DNA from: Wenyingzhuangia sp. 2_MG-2023
GTDB lineage: Bacteria > Bacteroidota > Bacteroidia > Flavobacteriales > Flavobacteriaceae
Reading direction: 5' to 3'
NCBI RefSeq assembly: GCF_030548295.1
Contig: NZ_JAUOSB010000005.1
Coordinates: 124,001-188,000 of the forward strand
DNA: 64,000 bases
In this document: positions 54,510-63,878 of the stretch, in pieces
Layout: each line of letters begins with the position of its first letter
Numbering within the stretch: the first letter of the stretch is position 1
Made by a program: the position numbers and the translations under genes
The notes under the pieces: model-generated
The model's input: only the letters and a program-made list of their open reading frames with translations
Database searches by the model: none
Told to the model about the DNA's origin: nothing

Positions 54510-55433
54510 TTACGCTTTACGACTGGCCACTTTTTCCATCCCAATGATTAATAAGAAACCAAACCCTGCCAATACAATTGCAAAAAGAAGTTGTGCATCT
54601 CCATCGTAATGATTTGGCAAAATACTTTTCTGCAATACTGGTACAGTAACTCCTTTAGAATTTATTCTTGTAGACAATGTTTCTTTCCAAGGCCATATTT
54701 TATTCAACGACCCCAAAATAAAACCTGTCAACCCAGCCAAAGTCACGCTTTTATAATGTATGAACAACCATTTTAGCACTCTTGAAAAGCTTAACAATCC
54801 TACAATAGCTCCCAATCCTACAATAGCAATTACTTGTAAATCTCTACCATGAACCGCATCTAAAATAGTTTGGTACGCTCCTAACAACACCAATATAAAG
54901 GCTCCAGAAATTCCTGGCAATATCATCGCACAAATAGCCAAAGCTCCTGCTAATAATAAAAACAATACAGAAGCATCATCGCTTACCATTGGTTTTACAA
55001 TGGTAATATAGTAAGCTACAGCACAAGCTAATATTAAGGATATAATCTCTTGTGCTCTCCATTTTTCAATCTGTTTCCCCACATATAATATACTTGCCAA
55101 AACCAATCCAAAAAAGAATCCCCAAAGCAAAATAGGATGTGTAACCAATAAAAAAGAAATTCCTTTAGCCAAAGACAGAACACTAATAGCGATACCAATC
55201 ATTAAAGACAACAAAAAGGCACCGTTAAGTTTTTGCCAAGCAGCTTTTAATCCTTCTTCTTTTAATGTTTTTAAAATCGATAAGTTTACATTACTTATAG
55301 AGGTCAACAACTCTTCGTAAATACCAGATATAAAAGCTATGGTACCACCAGAAACTCCCGGAACTACGTCTGCAGCACCCATTGCCATTCCTTTTAAGGA
55401 AATAACAACGTAATCTTTAATTGATCTTTTCAT
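54510..55433 (-). CDS. DUF368 membrane protein (PopT-like polyprenyl-phosphate transporter), copy 1
   Basis: A 307-residue multipass protein with the two DUF368 motifs ADVVPGVSGGTIAFISG and ILPGISGAFILVLLGAY. It is more typical of the family than its neighbour, in which the motif region has changed more (NKVPGVSGG). The pair is probably cotranscribed from the TPR gene upstream (29-base gap). Recycling of the wall-lipid carrier is the likely role. Confidence 0.9.
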   Translation of the reverse strand: MKRSIKDYVVISLKGMAMGAADVVPGVSGGTIAFISGIYEELLTSISNVNLSILKTLKEEGLKAAWQKLNGAFLLSLMIGIAISVLSLAKGISFLLVTHPILLWGFFFGLVLASILYVGKQIEKWRAQEIISLILACAVAYYITIVKPMVSDDASVLFLLLAGALAICAMILPGISGAFILVLLGAYQTILDAVHGRDLQVIAIVGLGAIVGLLSFSRVLKWLFIHYKSVTLAGLTGFILGSLNKIWPWKETLSTRINSKGVTVPVLQKSILPNHYDGDAQLLFAIVLAGFGFLLIIGMEKVASRKA

Positions 55434-55462
55434 TAAAAAATGTTTTTGAACAAAAGTAATTT

Positions 55463-56839
55463 TTATTGTGGGTTATCCAAAAGGTTTAAAATCATTCTTT
55501 TCACTTCTGGATCCATAAAAACATCTGGGCACAACTCCTCCATAATTAAGTAGTAATCTAAATCTAAAGACATGGCAGTTTTTAAGTGTAAAAAAGCCTC
55601 TTTTTTTTGATTTGATCTGTAAAACAAACAGCCCAGTCTATATTCTATTTCCGCAAAATTGTGGTGCTGTTTTTTTGCTGACACCAAAGTTGCTAGCGCA
55701 TTGGTAATATTTTCTATATAGAAAGCCCAAGTATCTGCCAAAATAATCCAAATTTCTATTCCAGAATCACCCAATTCTATACATTTCACAAGAGAATCCG
55801 TAGCTTCTTCATAAAACTTCAATCTCAAATTAATCTCTGCATGATATCTCCAGTAGTCTACATTAGACTCGTCCAAAGCCAGTGCTTTGTTTTGATAATG
55901 TAATGCTTTGTCATAACTTTTCTCTGCATAATGAATAACGGCTAACAACATCCAACCTTTATCTAACAAAGGATCTTCGTGCAATGCTTTTTTGTAATAA
56001 TAAATAGCTTTGGTTACGTCATTTTTCTTTTTATAACACTCCCCTATTCTTAGAAAAACAAATGCTGTTGGATCGTCTAAATCTAAAGTTATCTTGTAGT
56101 TTTCTATCGCTTCATCATAACGTTCCAGTTTTTCTAACGTTTTGGCTTTTTCTACATATCCACCAATAAATCCTTCATCTATTACCACCGCATAATCAAA
56201 AGATTTTAAAGCTTGGTCATAATTTTTTAACACAAAATGCTGCCTTCCTATTTGATGCCAAGCAACTTCACAGTATGGATTTTCATTTATGTAATTATTC
56301 AAAAAAGCAATCGCTTCTATGTGGCTCGATTCCATTTCGTAGCAATAAATAATATTGTACAAAGCTTGATAATCTTCTATATCTTGCTCCAAACAGATAG
56401 AGAAACACTCTCTAGATTTTTTATAATCGTCTAAATACAAATATTCCATACCTAACAATGAAGCAACATCGGCCAAATCATCTGTATATTGTTCTGCTAT
56501 TTTAAGGTAGTCTATTGCCTCTTTGTGCTTGTCTTTTTTAGACAGTACATTTGCAATCTGAATATAAATTTCTTCGTTTGACGGATAGATTGCCATCAAA
56601 TTATCTAACAAAATTCTCGCATCATCTAGTTTGTCTTCATAAACCATCACCTCGGCCTGAATCATCTTAATATCCACGGAATCAGGATGTTGTTCTAATG
56701 CTAAATAAATTGCTTTTTTAGCCATTGAATTATTTCCTTCATCTAAGTAGTAATGTATAATTTCCTCAAACTCAGTGGTGTCAAAAAAATAGACATCATT
56801 GGTTTTCAGCATTTCTTCAAATTTGGATAACGACATCAT
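55463..56839 (-). CDS. Tetratricopeptide repeat protein
   Basis: A 458-residue protein made almost wholly of TPR units of about 34 residues, for example VAWHQIGRQHFVLKNYDQAL, GWMLLAVIHYAEKSYDKALH, so a protein-protein scaffold. There is no signal peptide. First gene of the leftward set TPR-DUF368-DUF368-aroE. ATG 56839 or 56836 may be used. An imperfect -7 box (TACCTTTA, minus strand 56888-56881) lies upstream. Confidence 0.88.
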   Translation of the reverse strand: MMSLSKFEEMLKTNDVYFFDTTEFEEIIHYYLDEGNNSMAKKAIYLALEQHPDSVDIKMIQAEVMVYEDKLDDARILLDNLMAIYPSNEEIYIQIANVLSKKDKHKEAIDYLKIAEQYTDDLADVASLLGMEYLYLDDYKKSRECFSICLEQDIEDYQALYNIIYCYEMESSHIEAIAFLNNYINENPYCEVAWHQIGRQHFVLKNYDQALKSFDYAVVIDEGFIGGYVEKAKTLEKLERYDEAIENYKITLDLDDPTAFVFLRIGECYKKKNDVTKAIYYYKKALHEDPLLDKGWMLLAVIHYAEKSYDKALHYQNKALALDESNVDYWRYHAEINLRLKFYEEATDSLVKCIELGDSGIEIWIILADTWAFYIENITNALATLVSAKKQHHNFAEIEYRLGCLFYRSNQKKEAFLHLKTAMSLDLDYYLIMEELCPDVFMDPEVKRMILNLLDNPQ

Positions 56840-56954
56840 TATTTTCTTTTTTGAAAGAGAGGACTCTACATTGGTATAGATAAAGGTAAACAGAATCTAG
56901 GTTTGTTCCTACAACAGAGCTAAATGTTTTTAACAAATTAATCAACAAAAAAAC

Positions 56955-56962
56955 TATATTTG
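56955..56962 (+). promoter_or_regulatory. -7 box of pyrR-pyrB (TATATTTG)
   Basis: Exact TAnnTTTG match. Transcription would begin near 56968, leaving a leader of only about 18 bases. Confidence 0.55.
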
Positions 56963-56985
56963 TACTACTAATTTACTTAGACCTA

Positions 56986-57534
56986 ATGAGTGACAAAATA
57001 CTTCTAAACTCAAAAAAAATTCAAATCATTCTTCAGAGATTGACTTGTCAATTGATTGAAAACCATGGTGATTTTTCTAACACCGTACTAATTGGTTTGC
57101 AACCAAGAGGAACTTATTTTGCTGAAAGAATTGCTTCTATTTTGAGCAACGATTACCAAATTAAAAACATCAAATTAGGAAAATTAGACATTACCTTTTA
57201 CCGTGATGATTTTAGACGTAGAGACGAACCTATTAGTGCCAACTCTACTAAAATCAATTTTTTAGTAGAAAATCAAAAAGTGGTTTTTATAGATGATGTT
57301 TTGTTTTCTGGAAGAAGTATCAATGCAGCATTGACCGCAATTCAATCTTACGGAAGACCTGCGGAGGTAGAACTATTGGTACTGGTAGACAGACGTTTTA
57401 GCCGACATTTACCTATTCAACCAGATTACAAAGGAGCTACTGTGGATGTAATTAACGAAGAAAAAGTAGTGGTAAATTGGAGTACTGATGGATTATCAGA
57501 CTCCGTATATATAACTAATAAGAACAAAAAATAG
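56986..57534 (+). CDS. pyrR: PyrR, pyr operon regulator / uracil phosphoribosyltransferase
   Basis: A 182-residue PRPP-binding protein: VVFIDDVLFSGRSINAAL is the PRPP loop, and RGTYFAERI and YRDDFRRRDE match PyrR. In Bacillus it binds pyr mRNA leaders to cause attenuation, and it also has uracil phosphoribosyltransferase activity. Here the leader is too short for an attenuator. pyrB follows after 3 bases. Confidence 0.94.
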   Translation: MSDKILLNSKKIQIILQRLTCQLIENHGDFSNTVLIGLQPRGTYFAERIASILSNDYQIKNIKLGKLDITFYRDDFRRRDEPISANSTKINFLVENQKVVFIDDVLFSGRSINAALTAIQSYGRPAEVELLVLVDRRFSRHLPIQPDYKGATVDVINEEKVVVNWSTDGLSDSVYITNKNKK

Positions 57535-57537
57535 TAC

Positions 57538-58467
57538 ATGAGTAGTTTAAGTGTTCCAAACTTATTAGGAATCAAACACCTGGTAAAAGAAGATATTGAT
57601 TTAATTTTTGAAACTACAGATCATTTTAAAGAAGTGATCAATAGATCCATCAAAAAAGTTCCTTCCTTAAGAGATGTTACCATCGCTAATTTATTTTTTG
57701 AAAACAGCACTCGTACCAAACTTTCTTTTGAATTGGCAGAAAAACGTTTGTCTGCAGATGTAATCAACTTTTCAGCTTCGGGATCTTCCGTAAAAAAAGG
57801 AGAAACTTTGATAGATACTGTAAACAATATTTTGTCTATGAAAGTAGACATTATTGTAATGCGACATCCAGAAGTAGGTGCTCATGAATTTTTAGCAAAA
57901 CACGTAAACACCAAAATTATCAACGCTGGTGATGGAACACACGAACACCCAACACAAGCCTTACTAGATTCTTATTCTATCAAAGAACATTTAGGAAGTG
58001 TGGCTGGTAAAAAAGTGGTGATTGTGGGAGATATTTTACATTCACGAGTGGCATTGTCTAACATTTATGCTTTAAAACTACAAGGTGCTGAAGTGAAAGT
58101 TTGTGGACCTGTTACTTTGATTCCTAAATACATAGAAAGTTTAGGAGTTGGTGTAGAAACTAATTTAAGAAAAGCATTAGAATGGGCCGATGTAGCTAAT
58201 ATGTTGCGTGTTCAAAACGAACGTATGGATATCAAATATTTTCCATCTACCAGAGAATACACACAACTTTATGGTGTAGACAAAAAATTATTAAATTCCC
58301 TTAACTCTGAAGTAACCATTATGCACCCTGGCCCTATCAACAGAGGAGTAGAAATTACTTCAGATGTGGCAGATTCTGACCAAGCTATTATTTTAAATCA
58401 AGTAGAAAATGGAGTTGCTGTTCGTATGGCATGCATCTATTTACTGGCAGAACAAATCAAGCAATAA
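57538..58467 (+). CDS. pyrB: Aspartate carbamoyltransferase catalytic subunit
   Basis: Joins carbamoyl phosphate and aspartate in UMP synthesis. The 309 residues have FFENSTRTKLSFELAEKRL with the carbamoyl-phosphate STRTK motif, HPTQALLDS, and HPGPINRGVEI. No pyrI regulatory-chain gene follows, so this is a class without regulatory subunits. Lies in an operon with pyrR. Confidence 0.97.
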   Translation: MSSLSVPNLLGIKHLVKEDIDLIFETTDHFKEVINRSIKKVPSLRDVTIANLFFENSTRTKLSFELAEKRLSADVINFSASGSSVKKGETLIDTVNNILSMKVDIIVMRHPEVGAHEFLAKHVNTKIINAGDGTHEHPTQALLDSYSIKEHLGSVAGKKVVIVGDILHSRVALSNIYALKLQGAEVKVCGPVTLIPKYIESLGVGVETNLRKALEWADVANMLRVQNERMDIKYFPSTREYTQLYGVDKKLLNSLNSEVTIMHPGPINRGVEITSDVADSDQAIILNQVENGVAVRMACIYLLAEQIKQ

Positions 58468-58471
58468 GCAA

Positions 58472-58798
58472 ATGAAAATAACCTCATCAGATAAATATAT
58501 TTTATTTACAGCAGAAAGTCCTTTTGATATTTTTAAGCAAAATATTCAAAAAAACTTTTCTAATTACGCAGATAAAAATATTGTATTAGACCTTTCTAAC
58601 ATTACAACCACCGAAGAAGAAATAAAATCTTTGGAGAAATTTGCTGCAATACAAATAGAAAACAGTCATTCTTTTGCCATCATTCTTCCTTCATTTAACG
58701 CAGATGCTTTTGAAGAGGAACTGAATGTAGTTCCTACGCTTGTTGAAGCAGAAGATATTATTGACATGGATGAAATGACTAGAGACCTAGGGTTTTAA
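58472..58798 (+). CDS. STAS-like small protein
   Basis: A 108-residue protein resembling a STAS domain: NIVLDLSNITTTEEEIKSL and HSFAIILPSFNADAFEEEL, ending in DMDEMTRDLGF. The frame opens at 58409 inside pyrB; the ATG at 58472 (MKITSSDKY), 4 bases after the pyrB stop, is the likely start. It overlaps rnz by one base (TAATG), so it is coupled with it. Function unknown. Confidence 0.75.
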   Translation: MKITSSDKYILFTAESPFDIFKQNIQKNFSNYADKNIVLDLSNITTTEEEIKSLEKFAAIQIENSHSFAIILPSFNADAFEEELNVVPTLVEAEDIIDMDEMTRDLGF

Positions 58799-59712
58799 TG
58801 GGAATTCAACTCACCATATTAGGCTGTCACTCAGCCAGTCCCAGAACCAATGCATATCCAACGGCTCAATATTTAAAAATAAACGAACGTCATATTTTAA
58901 TTGACTGTGGAGAAGGTACTCAAGTCTTACTGAGACAACAAAAAGTTCCTTTTGCCAAAATCAAACATATTTTTATTTCTCATTTGCACGGAGATCATTT
59001 TTTTGGTCTTGTAGGTTTGATTTCTACGTTTGGTTTGTTAGACAGAAGAACCGAATTGCATGTTTATGGTCCTAAAGGAATTAAAGAAGTAATTACGTTA
59101 CAACTAAAACTTTCTAAATCTTGGACAGCGTTTCCTTTATTATTTCACGAGCTGAACAGCAATGAGTCTACATTGATTTTTGAAGATAAAAAAATTAGCG
59201 TTACCACCATTCCATTAAATCATCGTGTGTACACCAATGGCTTTTTATTTGAAGAAAAAACTGCACAAAGAAAGTTAAACATGTCTGCAATTGGTCCGGA
59301 ACCTGAAATTGAAATTTGCGATTATCACAATCTAAAAAACGGAAAAGACTTTGTAAAACAAGACGGGACTATTCTAAAAAACGAAGAGTTGACATTGCCA
59401 CCGCAAGATCCAAAAAGTTATGCTTTCTGTAGCGATACATCCTATAAACCAGATATAGTTCCCATTATAGAGGGTGTTCATTTGTTGTATCACGAATCTA
59501 CCTTTTTAGAAGACAAAAAAAACTTAACCGAAAGAACAAAACACAGTACAGCAAAAGAGGCTGGTAAAATAGCCAAACTAGCCAATGTAAAACAGCTGAT
59601 TTTAGGACATTACTCTAGTAGGTATAGTGATATTACAGCATTTCAAAAAGAAGCTCAAACTGAGTTTGACAACGTAGAATTGGCAGAAAGCGGAAAAGTA
59701 TTTGTTGTGTAA
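58798..59712 (+). CDS. rnz: Ribonuclease Z
   Basis: The tRNA 3'-end endonuclease (tRNase Z) of the metallo-beta-lactamase fold. The 304 residues carry the zinc motif FISHLHGDHFFG, GEGTQVLLRQ, PLNHRVYTNGF, YCFCSDT-type FCSDTSYKPD, and GHYSSRY at the C-terminus. Fourth gene of the pyrR operon, an arrangement that joins RNA processing to pyrimidine genes. Confidence 0.95.
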   Translation: MGIQLTILGCHSASPRTNAYPTAQYLKINERHILIDCGEGTQVLLRQQKVPFAKIKHIFISHLHGDHFFGLVGLISTFGLLDRRTELHVYGPKGIKEVITLQLKLSKSWTAFPLLFHELNSNESTLIFEDKKISVTTIPLNHRVYTNGFLFEEKTAQRKLNMSAIGPEPEIEICDYHNLKNGKDFVKQDGTILKNEELTLPPQDPKSYAFCSDTSYKPDIVPIIEGVHLLYHESTFLEDKKNLTERTKHSTAKEAGKIAKLANVKQLILGHYSSRYSDITAFQKEAQTEFDNVELAESGKVFVV

Positions 59713-59775
59713 GTAATTATCTTGATAATAAAAATTTATCTTTTTTCAATTTCTTTGGTGCAAACCAAAACGAAA

Positions 59776-59818
59776 GGAGAGTATGTTTTAGAATCATCTT
59801 CTATCTCATCTCTCCATT
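59776..59818. terminator. Possible shared terminator between rnz and sppA
   Basis: GGAGAG (59776-59781) and CTCTCC (59810-59815) can pair around a 28-base loop; a T-rich tract follows on each strand. A weaker 6-bp GCAA-loop hairpin lies at 59754-59769. Evidence is modest. Confidence 0.3.
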
Positions 59819-59842
59819 TTTATTTTACAACACATAAAGACT

Positions 59843-61579
59843 CTACTCAATCTTCATTTCAAAAGGCATTCTAGCTTGCGTACTTTTAGTTTCAAAAAGA
59901 TTTTTTAAAGAAGCTGCTTTGTCAACCAATTCACTCGGCAATATTTCTTCTATTCCTATTTGAGCTTTTATAAATGGAGACAGTCCAATCATTTTCTTAA
60001 AATCAATTTCATAGTTTGGCAATTCCATTATAGAATATTCTTTCAATTCTACTTGGCTTGCAGCATAAGCAATGGCATCATCTAAACTTCCCAGCTCGTC
60101 TATCAAACCAATTTCTAAAGCACTTGCTCCTGTCCAAACTCTACCTTGTGCTATTTCGTTAACTTTTTCTTTGGTCATTCCTCTTCCATCTGCAACTCTT
60201 TGTAAAAACACATCATAAATATTTTCTATACTTTCCTTCACTACATTTTTAAATCGTTCATCTACAGGTCTCATTGCACTGTAGTGCATTCCGTTGTTAT
60301 GTGTGCTAACTACTTGAGAATGAATCCCTATATTTTCTGACAATTCCGCTGCATTTGGCAACACACCAAAAACACCTATAGAGCCTGTAATAGTTGTAGG
60401 TTCTGCATAAATTTTATCTGCAGCACATGCAATGTAATAACCACCAGAAGCGGCTAAATTACCCATAGATACTATTACTGGTTTTTCTTTTCTTGCATTT
60501 TCTACTGCTCTCCAAATTAAATCTGAAGCCAATGCACTTCCTCCTGGTGAATTTATTCTAAACACAATAGCTTTTACGTCTTTGTCTTTAGCAGCTTTGT
60601 CCAATGCTTTGATCATTTTGTCGGGAGCAATTTTTGTCAATTCTCCTTGTCCATAAATAATTTCTCCTTGTGCATAAACAACCGCAATTTTAGATTTTTC
60701 CTCTATCAAATCCATCAAAGATGTTTGCATGATATAATCCGAAAAAGAAACTTTACGCAACTCATCTTTCCCCAATTTCTTTTTTAGCATGTCTCCGTAT
60801 GCATCTTCGTAAACAATAGCATCTATTAAATGATGCTCTAAAGCAGATTCTGAAGATTTCCCATACAAATTCATCACCGCGTCTTCAACATCAATATCTC
60901 TAGATGCTTTAACAGAAGTATCTACTTCTTGCCAAAGACTTGTAATCAGTTCACTAATTTGCTCTCTATTTGCAGGACTCATTTCATTGGCTATAAAAGG
61001 TTCTACAGCACTTTTGTACTTTCCATGTCTAATTACCTCCATTTTTACTCCGTACTTTTCCTGAAAATCTTTGTAAAACAACACTTCCGAATGCAATCCT
61101 TTCAACTCTACATATCCTAAAGGAGAAATGTATAAAGAATCTGCTATGGAATTTAGATAGTATTTTTTTTGTGAGTAAACATCATCGTAAGCGTATACAA
61201 ATTTGCCTTCTTGTTTAAAGGTATCCAACATTTTTCTCAATGCTGTAATTTGTGCCCAACCTATGTTTTCTGGAATATTTCTTAGACTGATCCCTTTTAT
61301 TCTATCATCGTACGTAGCACTTTCTATTGCTTTACAAACTGCATTAAAACCATACGTTTGTGCATCAAAACCTAAAATTTCTGATAAAGGATTTATTTCC
61401 ATAGGAGCGTAATCATTCAACTCTCCCATCATGTTGATTTCCAATACAGAATTGGATTTTATTTCTTTGACAGCATCTTTAGATGCAACAATAGCAATTC
61501 CAAATCCAACCAAAACAAAAAGCACAATAGCCAACCATATCGCAACTAGCGATGACAAAACATTTTTTAAAAATATCAT
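59843..61579 (-). CDS. sppA: Signal peptide peptidase SppA (67K type)
   Basis: A membrane-anchored serine protease of clan SK that degrades signal peptides after processing. The 578 residues have an N-terminal helix (about 8-32) and two tandem crotonase-like halves, as in the large type. The expected dyad is K189 in HGKYKSAVEPF and S378 in NLAASGGYYIA. INSPGGSALASD is also diagnostic. Confidence 0.95.
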   Translation of the reverse strand: MIFLKNVLSSLVAIWLAIVLFVLVGFGIAIVASKDAVKEIKSNSVLEINMMGELNDYAPMEINPLSEILGFDAQTYGFNAVCKAIESATYDDRIKGISLRNIPENIGWAQITALRKMLDTFKQEGKFVYAYDDVYSQKKYYLNSIADSLYISPLGYVELKGLHSEVLFYKDFQEKYGVKMEVIRHGKYKSAVEPFIANEMSPANREQISELITSLWQEVDTSVKASRDIDVEDAVMNLYGKSSESALEHHLIDAIVYEDAYGDMLKKKLGKDELRKVSFSDYIMQTSLMDLIEEKSKIAVVYAQGEIIYGQGELTKIAPDKMIKALDKAAKDKDVKAIVFRINSPGGSALASDLIWRAVENARKEKPVIVSMGNLAASGGYYIACAADKIYAEPTTITGSIGVFGVLPNAAELSENIGIHSQVVSTHNNGMHYSAMRPVDERFKNVVKESIENIYDVFLQRVADGRGMTKEKVNEIAQGRVWTGASALEIGLIDELGSLDDAIAYAASQVELKEYSIMELPNYEIDFKKMIGLSPFIKAQIGIEEILPSELVDKAASLKNLFETKSTQARMPFEMKIE

Positions 61580-61598
61580 TCTTCAATTTTTTATAAAA

Positions 61599-61606
61599 CA
61601 AATATA
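61599..61606 (-). promoter_or_regulatory. -7 box of sppA (TATATTTG on minus strand)
   Basis: Exact TAnnTTTG match 20 bases before the sppA ATG. It lies in the 58-base gap shared with folK; a one-mismatch box (TTCCTTTG, 61612-61619) faces folK on the plus strand. Confidence 0.5.
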
Positions 61607-61637
61607 AATGATTCCTTTGCCTTTCAGTATCAAACTA

Positions 61638-62141
61638 ATGAACATAGCTCATTTATCTTTAGGAACTAATTTAGGAAATAAACTAGCAAACCTGAACAAC
61701 GCTCTTCAAAAACTTAGCCAACTAGGAACTGTTTTACAGATTTCATCTATCTATCAAACTCCTCCTTGGGGTTTTGAGAGTGATGATTTTTTCAATATTG
61801 CTTTGTCATTGCAAACTAATTTGGATGCAAACACTCTCATTATCCAATTATTAACCATTGAAGAAGAGTTAGGAAGAATCCGAAAACCAACTGCAAATGG
61901 TTATGCTGCAAGACCTTTAGATATTGATATTTTATTTTTTAACGATGAGATTATTCAAACGGAAAATCTCATCATTCCGCACCCAAGAATACAAGACCGA
62001 AAATTTGTACTGATTCCATTGCTTGAAATCCTTCAAAACTTTCAACATCCTGTATTCAAAAAAACGCTAGAAAAATTGCTTAAAACCTGTAACGATGACA
62101 GTACTTTAACAAAAAGAACAGACCTATCACTTACTCTTTAA
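61638..62141 (+). CDS. folK: 6-Hydroxymethyl-7,8-dihydropterin pyrophosphokinase
   Basis: Transfers pyrophosphate from ATP to 6-hydroxymethyl-7,8-dihydropterin in folate synthesis. The family signature RPLDIDILFFNDEII is present with its paired Asp residues, along with SLGTNLGNKLANL and YQTPPWGFESDDFFN. The frame opens at 61608, but the ATG at 61638 (MNIAHLSLGTNLG) fits the family and lies after the -7-like box at 61612-61619. Gives 167 residues. Confidence 0.94.
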   Translation: MNIAHLSLGTNLGNKLANLNNALQKLSQLGTVLQISSIYQTPPWGFESDDFFNIALSLQTNLDANTLIIQLLTIEEELGRIRKPTANGYAARPLDIDILFFNDEIIQTENLIIPHPRIQDRKFVLIPLLEILQNFQHPVFKKTLEKLLKTCNDDSTLTKRTDLSLTL

Positions 62142-62159
62142 ACTTTTCAACCTTCTATT

Positions 62160-63878
62160 TTACAATTCTCCTTTTAACCACATCATTTGATACGGTTGCA
62201 ATGTAATTGTAGCTGTTGCTAGGCTTGTTTCAGAATTCAACAAATCTTTTAACGGAAATGTAATTGTTTCTGGCAAAACACAATCTACTACCTCATCAGA
62301 AAAGTTATGTACCGCTAAAACTCTTTCTTTTCCATCAACACTGTATTGATCTACCACAAATAGTTGTTCTCCTAAATCTAAAAACTCAAACTTACCAAAC
62401 GGATTGAATGCTGCTTGATTGATTCTAATCGCAATCAACTCTTTAAATTTCACAAACAACGTATTTGCCAAAGATCCTTCTTTAGCCAATTCTTTTTCCA
62501 ACCAATCTATATGATATTTTTCTCTATTGATGGTTCTATTGATTCCTGAATGTTTCACTCCATCCAAATAATTACGAGAACCTACCAAAGAATGAAAATA
62601 AATTCCTGGAACCCCTGGCATTACCAACATAGAAGCCTGAGCCAACAACATTCTTTTGTATCTTACCTCATTTTTTTCACCAGGATGTGTCAATGCATCT
62701 ATATAACTGCAATTCAATTCATAAGGACTTTTACTTCCATCAGGTTCCGTTCTATAAGACACCAAACCTCCGTGACTGTTGACCGTTTCTCCAATATAAG
62801 CGACTTCTTTATCGGTTAAAATCCCTTTGATTGGTCTTAATCCAATTCCATCGTGACTTGCTGTAAAATTGAAAAAACAAACTTTATCACTAGGCAATGT
62901 CAACGTTTTTGCCCACTCTGTAATGGTTTTGGTATTTGATGTTAAAATAGAATGTAGCAACAAAGGAGGCAATGCAAAATTATACACCATCTGAGCTTCA
63001 TCGTCACCACTTCCAAAATAAGATACATTTTCATGATGTGGCACATTGGTTTCCGTAATAATAATTACCTCTGGAGCTACTTCATGTAAAACTTCTCTTA
63101 TCAACTGAATCAATTCGTGAGTTTCATGCAAATGCACGCATTCTGTCCCAATTTCTTTCCAAACAAAAGCAATAGCATCCAAACGAATCAATGTTGCTCC
63201 TTTTTCTACATAATACAAAAGTGCCTCCAATACATTTCTTAACACACGATGACTTTGATAATTCAAATCTACCTGATCTTTACTAAACGTAGTCCAAACG
63301 TGTCTTGTTTTGCCAGTATCATCAACATATTCGCTAATCAACGGTAGTGCTCTAGGTCTAACCACTTTGCTCAAATCTATGGATGGATCTACTTCTATAA
63401 AAAAATCTTTGAAATAAGGATCTCCCGCCAAAAAAGCTTTGAACCAATCCGAAAACTGAGAAATATGATTGATTACACCATCAACCATCAGTCTGTAATC
63501 TCCGCTAATTTGTTCAATTTCTCTCCAAGAACCCATTCTAGGATCTACAGCGCTATAATTCACCACAGAAAATCCATCGTCCGAAGAATAAGGGTAAAAA
63601 GGTAAAATATGAATGGAGTTGATTACTCCTTTCAGATGCCTATCTACAAACATTTTTAATGTATGCAAAGACGGTTCATAATCTTTGTTTACCTGATCTC
63701 CGTATGTGATTAGCACAATGTCCTTTTCACTCAATTGGTATTCTTTAGATTGGATTCTAGCCTTGTACTTAAACACTAAATCTACAATACTATCAGCAGC
63801 ACGCTCTGCTATTTCTGGCGGATATAACCTTTGTAACCTTTTGTTAATCGTGTGGTTTTTGTCTGTGATATGTTTCAT
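62160..63878 (-). CDS. GH13_18 sugar phosphorylase
   Basis: A 572-residue phosphorylase of GH13 subfamily 18, the group of sucrose phosphorylase and glucosylglycerate phosphorylase. Predicted catalytic residues are D234 (IRLDAIAFVWK), E276 (IITETNVPH) and D343 (FTASHDGIGLRP). The phosphate-binding loop region around DAIAFVWKEIGT and the acceptor-loop RPRALPL resemble the glucosylglycerate/glycerol type more than classical sucrose phosphorylases, but the acceptor is not certain. Its ATG directly follows the stop of the preceding gene. Confidence 0.85.
   Translation of the reverse strand: MKHITDKNHTINKRLQRLYPPEIAERAADSIVDLVFKYKARIQSKEYQLSEKDIVLITYGDQVNKDYEPSLHTLKMFVDRHLKGVINSIHILPFYPYSSDDGFSVVNYSAVDPRMGSWREIEQISGDYRLMVDGVINHISQFSDWFKAFLAGDPYFKDFFIEVDPSIDLSKVVRPRALPLISEYVDDTGKTRHVWTTFSKDQVDLNYQSHRVLRNVLEALLYYVEKGATLIRLDAIAFVWKEIGTECVHLHETHELIQLIREVLHEVAPEVIIITETNVPHHENVSYFGSGDDEAQMVYNFALPPLLLHSILTSNTKTITEWAKTLTLPSDKVCFFNFTASHDGIGLRPIKGILTDKEVAYIGETVNSHGGLVSYRTEPDGSKSPYELNCSYIDALTHPGEKNEVRYKRMLLAQASMLVMPGVPGIYFHSLVGSRNYLDGVKHSGINRTINREKYHIDWLEKELAKEGSLANTLFVKFKELIAIRINQAAFNPFGKFEFLDLGEQLFVVDQYSVDGKERVLAVHNFSDEVVDCVLPETITFPLKDLLNSETSLATATITLQPYQMMWLKGEL

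Noticed and set aside
59754-59769. GCAA-loop hairpin between rnz and sppA as an RNA element
   Set aside because: Only six base pairs with no T run and no further structure around it.
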